Positions 52,213-60,869 of a DNA stretch of 64,000 bases are shown in pieces. This DNA comes from Prorocentrum cordatum (lineage: Eukaryota > Sar > Dinophyceae > Prorocentrales > Prorocentraceae), in NCBI GenBank assembly GCA_963575745.1, contig CAUYUJ010019103.1:1-64000 (forward strand), written 5' to 3'. A program made the position numbers and the translations under genes. How positions within the stretch are numbered: position 1 is the first letter of the stretch; each line of letters opens with the position of its first letter. Below the pieces are notes generated by a model. The model made no database searches. It was not told where the DNA came from and saw only the letters and a program-made list of their open reading frames with translations.

Positions 52213-52625
52213 AGGAGCCGGCAGGAGGGAGGAGGAGGAGGAGGAGGAGAAGGAGGAGAAGGAGGACGGGAGTGAGCAGGAGGAGGAGGAGGAGGAAGAA
52301 GAAGAGGAGGGGGGGCAGGAGAGGGAGGGGGAGGGGGAGGGGGAGGAAGAAGGAGGAGGCGCGTGGTGCTGCGGAGAGAGAACGAGGGCCCAACACCACA
52401 GGGGAAGCTGAGCCCTTCCAAGCACGAGGGGGGGAGGAGGAGCGGGGGGGAGGAGCCGCGCGGCGCAACGCGGAGAGGAAGCGAAGACGCCACACCGTCG
52501 GAGGGTTGGGAAAACGTGTCCTCCTCCTCCTCCTCCTCCCCCTCCCCCCCTCCTCCTCCTCCTCCTCCTCCTCCTCCTCCCTCCTCCTCCTCCTCCTCCT
52601 CCTCCATCCTCCTCCTCCTCCCTGC
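52213..52625. repeat. (GGA)n and (CTC)n tracts in inverted arrangement
   Basis: GGA repeats at 52213-52350 are followed after about 170 bp by CTC repeats at 52520-52625, so the two could pair as a long hairpin. Confidence 0.85.
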
Positions 52626-53675
52626 TCTAACTCCTGCGTCGCACCTCTGCCGTGAATTCCTGCGGCGGCTCACGCTTATCCTTCCGTCCCCTCCATTTCG
52701 ATCGCTCGTGGGATCTATTCTGGAGAGGGAGGGCTGTTTCTCGCATGTTTCCTCCTCTCCGCTTCGGACCTCTCCCGTTCCTTTGTCTCCCTCCCACCAT
52801 CCTTCCTTGTCTCCGTCCCCCGTTCCCCGCCTTCCCTACCCCCACCCCCCAGTTCTTCCTGCATGATGCTTGCGGCTGGTAGTTGTTGATCGGTTTTGGT
52901 TGTTGCCGCGCGTTGGTATTACCTGCTGTGTTGGTGTGTTCACGTTTGCTTGATACTGTTGTTGCTGTGTGTTGCGACAGCTTGATCTTATTGCGTACTG
53001 TGTCTGAGTGTTGTTGCTACTTGCTGCGTCTTGCTGTTCGCTGCTGTGGTTGGCTCTGCGAATGCTAGCTCTGCCGCTTGTGCTGCTGCTGACGGTGGAC
53101 ATCCAGGCCCGTTGAGGGCCAATTTGGGAAGATTGGGCCGCCTTGGGGCCTGGGGACATCGTGGGTGATCTTCGTGACCTTTGGGGGCTTGTTGGGGTGT
53201 CGGGGGGTCCCGAGCAGAGCCAGACCGCACCGCAGCCCCAGAAGCACGCCGGCAGTTCGGGGCAGGGAAGTCCGGGCCCCCCGCGCAGGAATGCGTTCCT
53301 AAGTCGGCAGTCCTCCCCCTCCTGCTCCCGCTTCCCCTCCCTCCTCGGCGGCGAGCGAGGGGGGGAAGAGAGAAGGAGGAGGCCTGCTGAGAAGGCTCGG
53401 AAGTCCCCTGGCTTTCTGAGAAGTGTGCTAAGCTTTCGCCGAAGACAGAACAATGTCTTAGAAGGCGCGAGGGCTTCTGAGAAATCCCAGGGCCTTCTGA
53501 GAAGCCCTTCTCCTTCTCATTTCACCCTCTCGCTCGCCGCCAACTTCCTCTATGAACTGATGAGGTGTGGGCGTGATATATCGCGGCCGCTTCAGCACCA
53601 ACCGTCGTACTGCTACAGGACGGGTCGGAGGAGGAGAAGGAGAAGGAAGGAAGAGTGTGGTGCGTTGGCGGAAAG
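52626..53675. other. No gene seen; probably intron or intergenic
   Basis: Contains TTGTTGCTGTG-type repeats at 52880-53080 and three TTCTGAGAAG phrases at 53413, 53471 and 53497. Upstream exons of the ABCF gene should lie on this side but none was recognised. Confidence 0.4.
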
Positions 53676-53798
53676 GCCAAGTTGATGTTCGCTGCCTCGT
53701 TCTGGACGGTGCCCCACATTGTCTGCTTCGACGAGCCGACGAACTACTTGGACGCTGACACCGTCAAAGCGCTGGCCAAAGCACTACGAAAGTTCAAG
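53676..53798 (+). CDS. ABCF/eEF3-type ATPase, exon with Walker B
   Basis: A 41-codon exon bounded by AAAG/GCC at the acceptor and AAG/GC at the donor. It encodes AKLMFAASFWTVPHIVCFDE then PTNYLDADTVKALAKALRKFK. HIVCFDEPTNYLD is the Walker B and D-loop of an ABC ATPase; TNYLD is characteristic of soluble ABCF and elongation factor 3 (eEF3/New1) proteins rather than transporters. The signature LSGGQ should lie in the preceding, unseen exon. These proteins act on ribosomes. The exon ends on a whole codon and joins the next exon in phase 0. Confidence 0.8.
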
Positions 53799-54752
53799 GC
53801 ACCTTCGGGGCGTTTGTTTCTTGGGAATTGGTCCATTGCTACGCACCTGGTGCTATCCTCCATCCTGCCATCCGGCTCCTACGTAGCACTCCGTAGTGGT
53901 AAGAAGAGAAGACGGAGGGACAGAGAGAGAAAGAAAGAGAGAGAGAGAGAAAGAGAACAAAAGAGAGAGAGCGAGAGGACAAAAAAACAGCAACAACCAA
54001 ATCTTGTTAGGGCTATAGGGCTATGGGGCTATGGGGCTATGGGGCTATAGGGCTATAGGGCTATAGGGCTACAGGGCTACAGGACTATAGGGCACTTGGG
54101 CTATAGGGCTGTAGGGCTATAGGGCTATAAGGCTATAGCTCTATAGGGTTATAAGGCTATAGAGCTTTAAGGGTTATTGGGTTATAGGGCTACTTACGCA
54201 GGACGAAAGATTTTACTGTTGATGTGCAACTGACAATGATGAGATGGAATTTAATGACCGAGCCCCTCTCCCCCGTAGAATCTTAACACGGGCGGGTTCT
54301 GGGGTCCGCGGATCCGATTTCTTCCGGTTCCCCGTTTGCATTCAAACGTGAATTTCAAACGGGGTTGAAATCTGAGCCGCCGAAAAAAATAAGGCCGAAC
54401 ACGGATCCAGCAAATCCGAAATCGGATCCGCGCTGACGGAAATCTGATCCACCGAAGCAAACGCCAAAGCCAGCAGATTAATGCACACAAGATGTGTCAT
54501 ATAGTTAGGGTTCGTTGGGGCCATGTCAGTGGTAAATAGAGGCGAACCCGATGGGGGGGACGGATTTTAGCGTCGTTTGGACGGAGCTTCCACCAGGATC
54601 AGACGGCGATTCCATTCCTGCCTTCGTGGCGGATTCTCCGGCGAGTTTCGTGAACACCTCAATGCAATTTCCCGTCACCTCGCCCTTCTCTCCGCTTCCC
54701 CCTCCTCTCCTTCCTCCCTCTCTGTGCCGCCCTCGCCGTCCCTCCATGCTAG
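53799..54752 (+). other. GC-AG intron of the ABCF gene (954 bp)
   Basis: It starts GC at 53799-53800 after AAG and ends TAG at 54750-54752 before GGC. GC donors are common in dinoflagellates. The intron holds a (GA)n tract (53907-53986), the GGGCTATA minisatellite (54007-54194) and a region of GGATCCG/CGGATC phrases (54300-54450). Confidence 0.8.
54007..54194. repeat. GGGCTATA-type 10-bp minisatellite
   Basis: About 19 degenerate units such as GGGCTATAGG; the reverse complement of the array at 30519-30736. Confidence 0.9.
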
Positions 54753-54854
54753 GGCGGCTACCTGGTGGTGTCCCATAACCAGGAGTTCGTAGCCGAGATA
54801 GCGGACGAGCTCTGGGAGGTGGCCGACGGCAAAGTGACGGTCTTGCGGGGCCAG
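54753..54854 (+). CDS. ABCF/eEF3-type ATPase, exon with H-loop
   Basis: A 34-codon exon encoding GGYLVVSHNQEFVAEIADEL then WEVADGKVTVLRGQ. SHNQEF holds the switch (H-loop) histidine of the ATPase, and the following helix and strand match the end of the second ABC domain of eEF3-like proteins. It begins right after a TAG acceptor and ends CAG before a GC donor at 54855, again in phase 0, so a further exon is expected downstream; none was recognised before 57 kb. Confidence 0.75.
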
Positions 54855-54894
54855 GCACAAGCGAGGGCTTGTCGTTTGTCGACTTATCTTTTTA

Positions 54895-55120
54895 CCTATG
54901 TATACCAGTCGGACCGAGGTATAAGATCGAGGTCGGCTCGGGGAGGGTACCCTAGTGTTCTTCGTGTTTGCTGGATGTTCTTGCGCATCTTGGGAGAGGG
55001 TACCCTTGGACGTGCTGTGTGTTTTGGCCGGCGGAGGATCTCATGTTCTAAAGGGATGCTCTTCTGCTCTAGGTCCGACTGTACTCAAGAGGCTTACGCC
55101 ATTCCGCCGACCCCCAGAAG
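54895..55120 (+). repeat. Dispersed 200-bp repeat, copy 2, plus 29-bp motif
   Basis: Same chain of phrases as 51110-51310 (GAGGTCGGCTCGGGGAGGG, GTTCTTGCGCATCTTGGGAG, TTGGCCGGCGGAGG, TAGGTCCGACTGTA), followed directly by the 29-bp motif at 55092-55120. Confidence 0.8.
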
Positions 55121-55214
55121 AGGAGATGTGCGGCTTCCGATTTCGTATACGCCCGTCGTGCTGCCTGCGTGTAGTTGTTGCTGGCTCGACATCCTCTTCC
55201 TTCACGTCTATTGC

Positions 55215-55548
55215 GGGGCTTGTTGGGGGTCTCTTCGAGGCCTGGGGGGGGGGCGGCATCTTGGAACCTTTTCAGGGCTCGTGGGTTTGTGGGGGGGGCC
55301 CTGGGGACTTTGGGGGGGTTTTGGGGGGGCATGTTGGAGGTCTTGGAGGCCATCTTGCGGGGGAGGGCGCCGGGGATAGCTGCGAGTTCCCCCTCTTAGG
55401 TGCCCTCTTGGGGGCCTTCTTGACAGACTTGGGGGCCTCTTGGGCCATCTTAGGGCCGTCTTGAGCCCGTACGGGAGGCCTCCCAGGGGCCATGTTCGGT
55501 TTTCAGAAGCCCGAGATAGCGATAATTCCAAACCATCCTGATGTGTTG
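55215..55548 (+). repeat. GGCCTCTTGG array element, 5' part and core
   Basis: G-rich array words, a GCGAGTTCCCCCTCTTAGG module at 55382, a second array, then the core at 55495-55548: AGAAGCCCGAGATAGCG, ATTCCAAACCATCC, GTTGGGCCTT. It stops there; the third array and terminal module are missing. Confidence 0.6.
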
Positions 55549-56724
55549 GGCCTTCCTTTTGAAGAGACAGCGCCCCGCGTCTCATCCTTCCGTCCTCCTC
55601 CCCCTCCTGCTCCTCCCTCCTCCCATCCTCCGGCGGTCCTTCCCCCGTCGTCGTCGTGTCGTGGTGGGCCTTTGGAGCGGGTGGCGTGGGTTTGGCGTTG
55701 GTTTGGCCCCTGCCCGTTCTGTCGGGTTGCCCGTGTTTGGGCCGCCCGTGCTTGGGCTGCGGCTGTTGCCGGCCTGGCAAAACGTGGCAGGAGAGCGGGC
55801 CTGCCATCCCCGTGCGGCCCGCTCAGCGGAGCCCTCCTCCTGGTCGCGCAGGTCTCCTGAGAGCCCCCTCTCCGCCTCCCCGGCTGGGGCCTCTCTCTCT
55901 CTCTGGGAGTCGTGGCTGGGGGGTGTCTCTACCCACCCCCAGGCTGTGAGCTGGGCCGCGCGTTGGGTGAGCTCGCCCTGGCGTTGAGCGCCACTGGGCT
56001 GGCCCCTTCCGTCTCGACTGTCTCGAGGCGCCGTCTCATCTCATCTCATCTCATCTCATCCCTCCTCCCATACATGTCTCTGCCCTCCGCACCAGCCAAG
56101 AATTTCGGCACACCACTCACACGCTTGGGCCCTTCGCCTGGATAGTTGTGATTGTCTTTTGAAGCGCTCTTGCGGGTCCTCTCGCGGCACTCTTGAGGCG
56201 CCGAGGGCCCTCTTGAGGCTATCTTGGGCGTTCTTGGGGCCTCTCCAGCGTTGGAGCCCGTTTAGAGCCACACTAGAATCCATCTGGGGCATTTTGGCGG
56301 CCACGGAGTGTGGATTTGGAAGCCGCACGGCCCCTCGTGGTGCGTTGACGAGTTCGTACCCCCATCACTCTCCACCCCCGTGCCCCCCCCCCCTTTCATG
56401 GGATTTTGCACCCCAGGGGGAGGGAGACAGCCAAACCTCTGGGTGCCGAGACTACACGTTGGCATCCCTGTATCTATTCGACGTCTCGCTCGATCGAGAC
56501 AGCCCGCCTGAGACAGGTCCGACAGCAAGGATCCGCTCACATCTTGGGTGCAGGCTCAGCCAGCACGGCGGCGGGCGAATGGATCGGACGGGTGCAGCGC
56601 TAAACCGCGTCATCTTACGTGCGGGGTTACTTGCGATTTCCCAAAGGAAACCTTGGAACACAACGAGATGTATGCGTATGAATGTATGTATAACTATGTG
56701 CGTGCGTGTGCATATAGATATAGA
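55549..56724. other. No gene seen; short array remnant
   Basis: A (CATCT)n pentanucleotide at 56034-56060 and a short GGCCTCTTGAGG remnant at 56165-56290. No protein-like frame. Confidence 0.4.
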
Positions 56725-56885
56725 CAGATATATATATATATATATACATACATACATATACATATATATGTATATGTGTGTGCACGTATGTATAATTCGA
56801 TCTGACGACCGTCACATGTCTGGTCTTTCTATATATATATATAGATATACATGTCTATGTTCATGTATGTGTGTATATGTATGTG
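56725..56885. repeat. (TA)n/(CATA)n/(TGTA)n microsatellite
   Basis: Interrupted alternating TA with ATACAT and GTGTGTG blocks. Confidence 0.9.
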
Positions 56886-57542
56886 CGTGAGTCAGCATAT
56901 TTCCATCCATGTGTTGCAACTAACTGTACGAAAACTGCGCGAGTACGAAACTCGCGGGAGTGATCGCAGATGGGGAGGAAAGACTGGGGGCGCTCTATTC
57001 CTCCACGCTCGGATGCTTGAGCCAAGACGGTCGCGGGACCGGTTTCGCCGTTACGCCGCAACCGCTGCTACACACTGCACAACATGCTATGCACAGACTT
57101 GCATCATGCTTCAGTCTACTACTATTCTAAGCTATGTAGTTCACCACGCCTCCTCAGGGCGCGGCGCGACACAGTCGCCGAGCGCTGCTTGCTCTGACTA
57201 CACTAGCCTGAATCCCGGGCGCGGGGTACCTTCCGTCAGCCCAGGCCGCGGCCTCACAGGCCTCATCGGCTGGAGCGGCGGCGTGCCGCCTCCGCCGGCT
57301 CACCACGCCCTCGGGTGCAGGACCTCCGAAGGCTCATCCATCGCACCGCGATGGGGTCTCCTGCAGCCACATGTCTGGGCTGCGTCCCGGTCGCCTCCTC
57401 GAGGCTCATCCGCCGTCGCGGCCTGGGGCCGCAGACGCAGGTGTTGTCGCGGGGCTCCCGCTGACCAGCGACCCAAGCGCGGGGCTAACCGCAGCCTGGG
57501 TAACAGCCACTTCAGCCATGACTGTGTTCAGGCACGTCAGGT
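56886..57542 (-). other. Downstream flank of the copia element, possible 3' terminal region
   Basis: No ORF. Contains GCGCGGGGCTAACCGCAGCC at 57478 and weaker relatives (TCGCGGGGCTCCCGCTGAC at 57447, GGCGCGGGGTACCTTCC at 57219) that resemble tandem motifs at 63913-63973 beyond the other end of the element. This could be part of the LTR. Confidence 0.35.
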
Positions 57543-57960
57543 TCACGATGCCATGTGTCGTCGCTTCTTGCTCCTATGCTCGTCCTCCTCCTCCTCGTCG
57601 CGACGCCGCAGGCGGCCGCGGGCTTCCACCTGCTCCTGGACCTCGCGCGGTCGGCGCGCCCAGTCCCAGAGGCGCACCAGCCCCCAGGTCAGAAGAGCGA
57701 CGAGCATGTAGTTGAGGAGCTTGGAGTCCTCGCACTGCGGCTTCACCGCGCACGTCAGCTCCTCCTGCGCCTCCTGGGCGGCCTGCGTTGCAGGGGCCGC
57801 TCCCAGGGCCACCGATGCCGCCAGGAACCGGCGGCAGGTAGGCTTTGCGAGGGGGAGCAGCTTCATGAGCTCTTGGTGCCTCTTCGGCTCCAATGCCTTC
57901 GTCCCCAGGTCGGCGATGTTGGTCTCGCCGGGGACAAGATGATCTGCTTCTCCCGGACGG
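57543..57960 (-). pseudogene. Copia pol C-terminal segment after a frameshift
   Basis: Near 57945 the RT-RNase H frame changes; the continuing frame has HLVPGETNIADLGTKAL, the copia hallmark at the end of RNase H. It then runs through a hydrophobic stretch (LLNYMLVALLTWGLVRLW), which could be a membrane segment, and a basic/acidic tail RRRDEEEEDEHRSKKRRH to the stop at 57543. Confidence 0.7.
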
Positions 57961-60034
57961 CGTCCTGAACCCATAGCCATCGCGTCGCGACATGGCGGGT
58001 CTTCCCCACGCCGCTCCTCGAGCTGATGCCGATGGCGGCGCTGGCATCGCTGCCCACGGTCACCGACCATGCCGCTCCGGCACCGCGCAGATCCGTGATC
58101 TCCTTGACGAGGCTCTGGGTCATGATGCCCCTCGCCGCGCCGTCTACGATGCCGTACAGCTCGGCCTCCGCGCTGGAGAGGGCGCGGACCTGGTCCGTCA
58201 CGACCCAGGACTCGATCAAATGCGAACCCACAAGCTCGCAACCCGCGTGGGTCGAGTACCGGTCTGGCTCCTCGGCCCAGTTGCTGTCGACCGGGATCCA
58301 AGAGCCACCTGCCTCCGGCTCGTGCTTGAAGACGAGCGCCAAGAACGGGCAGCCTGCGAGGTACCGCGCGCAGCGGCCCAGCCTTGCATTGCCTAGCCGG
58401 CGAGGCGTGGACATCTGCTCGCCCAATTCCTTGGCCGAGTACTGGATGTCGAAGCGCCCGGACGACACGTGCTGCACGCGACCGGTGTCGCTACGATACT
58501 TGGTCTGCGCCTCGCCGTCGAGCTCGTCGAGGATCGCCGGATCGTCCCTGCCGATGTGCTTGCTGCATGGGCTCCCTTGGGGCTTCGCTTTGAGCTTGCC
58601 CGTGCTCTCCAACAACATCAGTACGTGCTTTGGGTCCTCGTTCCGCTCGTAACCGAACCCCGGCACGTAGCAGATGTAGCGCTTGAGGTAACGGCCCATT
58701 AGGCTGCAACCAGGTCCAACGCGAGGGAGGACCTTGATGTTGCACAGCCGGCTGATCATGGCGTCAAGGTGGTCGATGCCCTCGCTCTCCGCCTCGGCTA
58801 GGATGTCGTCGCCCCACAAGCCGGCCAAAGAGTCGTACTGCCTCGAATAGAAGATCTGGCGGCTGGTTTTCAACACCTTGTAGCCGCACTGGTCGAATAC
58901 CTTCACCATAAACTCGAGGAACAGCTGAGACGCACGGCGCGTGCCATACATCGCCTTCAGCATCTGCCACACCATCCCTGGGACCTCCTCGCCCCTAGGC
59001 GGGATCACCGTGATCGGCTCGTCCAGCGGCAAGTCGGCGTGCCAGAATGCTGTGACGATGTCGTAGAGCCCCAGCACCCTGGTCCAGTCGTTGGAGCCAG
59101 GGCGTCTTATTGAGGCAGCTCGTGAGACGATCAACTTGATGAACTTCAGTGGGGGCGTCGCCGCGTACGTGTCCAGCCGGTCGTACATGTTGAACTCCAT
59201 GGCCACACACCTCGACTGGACGGTGGTCTCACCGTACTGCACGCGCTTCTCGTCGAGCCACATGCTGCGCACCTTCTTACCCTTAGCGTCCTTCATCGGC
59301 ACGCGGTCGTAGAGGCACCTGTCCAGCATGTTCTGACGCTCCCGTGCGCGGCCCGCGCGCACGAGCTCGGGGTCGAGCACCTCGCCGGTATTGTGGTCCT
59401 TGACGTCCTGCGTGCCGATGTTTGGCGTCGCCACGTAGGCCACCGGCGTCACAATGCTCCTGGCATCCGCAAGGGACGGCTGGCCGCACACATGCAGAGC
59501 GCCGATCACGCGCCTCCTCGAGGATGCGGGCCCGCCTGCATCGGCGCCACCACCCTCGAAGAGCTCGACCTTCTCCTGGAAGCTCAGGTCCTCCCGCTCG
59601 CGCTTCGTCGCGATGCTCGCTGCCTCCATCTCCGCCTCAACGGTGGGGTCAGGGGCCTCCGGAGCCGACACTGGTGGAGCGGCAGGGGCCGCATCCTCCG
59701 GCGGAGCCGCCATCTCGACGTCGGGAGCGGCTCTGGCAGGTGCGGGGGGCCCTGGAGGGGCTGCGAGCTGGGGTCCAGATACCGCCGGCTGCGGTGCCTC
59801 TGCGGGAGGCGACGGCGCTGCGGCACTACTGCCCGCTAGTGCCTCATCCTCCTTCCCCCAGATCGCCAGGAAACGGGCCTTGCAGGCGTCGCTGTGTCCC
59901 GTCGTGCGCCCCAGGCAGCCGGGGCACTCGGGCGTGAGGCCGTACTTGTCGAGGTAAGCCATCGTGATGTACCGCTTCGGTCGGGCTGCCGGGGTCTGGG
60001 CGCCCAGACGCGGAAGCCACGGGGTGCAGAGCAC
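57863..60034 (-). pseudogene. Copia reverse transcriptase-RNase H
   Basis: The frame enters from the insertion at VLCTPWLPRL (no ATG needed). First comes YGLTPECPGCLGRTTGHSDAC, a Cys/His cluster usual in this family between integrase and RT, then a Pro/Ala-rich linker. RT: LYDIVTAFWHADLPLDEP (motif A Asp), WQMLKAMYGTRRASQLF, and LWGDDILAEAE as the YxDD-equivalent (GDD). RNase H: WIPVDSNWAEEPDRYSTHAG (Asp), RALSSAEAELYGIVDGA (Glu), VTVGSDASAAIGIS (Asp). About 720 codons are open, so decay here is limited to the split from the integrase and the frame change near 57945. Confidence 0.85.
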
Positions 60035-60046
60035 CTTAACCGCATG

Positions 60047-60869
60047 CCGATGATAATAAAGGGACCCCCCCCCTTCAGTGTTTAGAGTTGATTATCGTCG
60101 CCCTATACAAAATTCAAATTGGGCGGCGAGCGCTGAGGCCGAACTTCATTATCACTTCGAAACGCTATGTTGAGATAGCAACATCAAGCGATGTTGATAT
60201 AGCAACATCAAGCGAAGCGATCACACTTTTTCAGGATGTGCCAAGCGAAACCAATAATTTTGGGAGGCAGACTCAAACGAAACGAGCAATGTTCTTATTA
60301 TTATTATACTTTCCTCTTCTTTTATATTTCTATCTGTCCTCACGCTCGCCTGAACTTTTTTATCCCTGGGGTTGATTATCCATGGAAAATGAAGCACATG
60401 AGCTACCCTACACGAGCACTTAAAAAAAAAAAAAAAAAACAATTTTCATAAAGCGTTTGTAAATTAAAATTGATAGATTTGGAACTTTGGATTTTTCCTT
60501 TCTTCGTCCTCTTATTCTCCTCTTATTATTATTTCTTATTATTCTTCTACTGTATTATTCTTCTTTTATATTTCTCTCTGTCCCCACGCTCGCCTGAACT
60601 TTTTTATCTCTGGGGTTGATTATCCATGGAAATTGAGGCACATGAGCTACCCTACACGAGCACTTACAAAAAAAACAATTTTCATGAGAGAGATAAGCCA
60701 TTGGTGAAGATATTTCTATGAAAACTAAACGCCAAGGATGTCTCAAAACGTGCTCGGCTTGGTCTCCTCTTGATCATCTCTTACTTCGAGATTATGCTGA
60801 GGTCTGCTGGGCTACTTTTATTATCTCTCCCTGAACCCCGAACTTTATTATCCCCTAGTGTTTATTCTC
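60047..60869. mobile_element. AT-rich insertion splitting the copia pol gene
   Basis: About 823 bp, much more AT-rich than its surroundings, without ORFs. The flanks ACCGCATG (60039-60046) and ACGGGCATG (60870-60878) look like an 8-9 bp target duplication; rejoining there links integrase (NLMPV) to RT (KVLCTPW) in frame. Near both ends GATAATAAAG occurs in inverted orientation (about 60050 and 60852). Inside is a duplicated block of about 130 bp. The class is unknown; it may be a non-autonomous DNA element. Confidence 0.65.
60315..60685. repeat. Duplicated block inside the insertion
   Basis: 60315-60449 and 60559-60685 match at an offset of 243-244 bp: CACGCTCGCCTGAACTTTTT, GGGGTTGATTATCCATGG, GAGCTACCCTACACGAGCAC, then an A-run and CAATTTTCAT. 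Confidence 0.9.

Noticed and set aside
57016-57030. Leader-like CTTGGCTCAAG on the minus strand
   Set aside because: Only 10-11 bases match, similar strings arise in the CCGTCTTGG words of the arrays, and no ORF follows on that strand.
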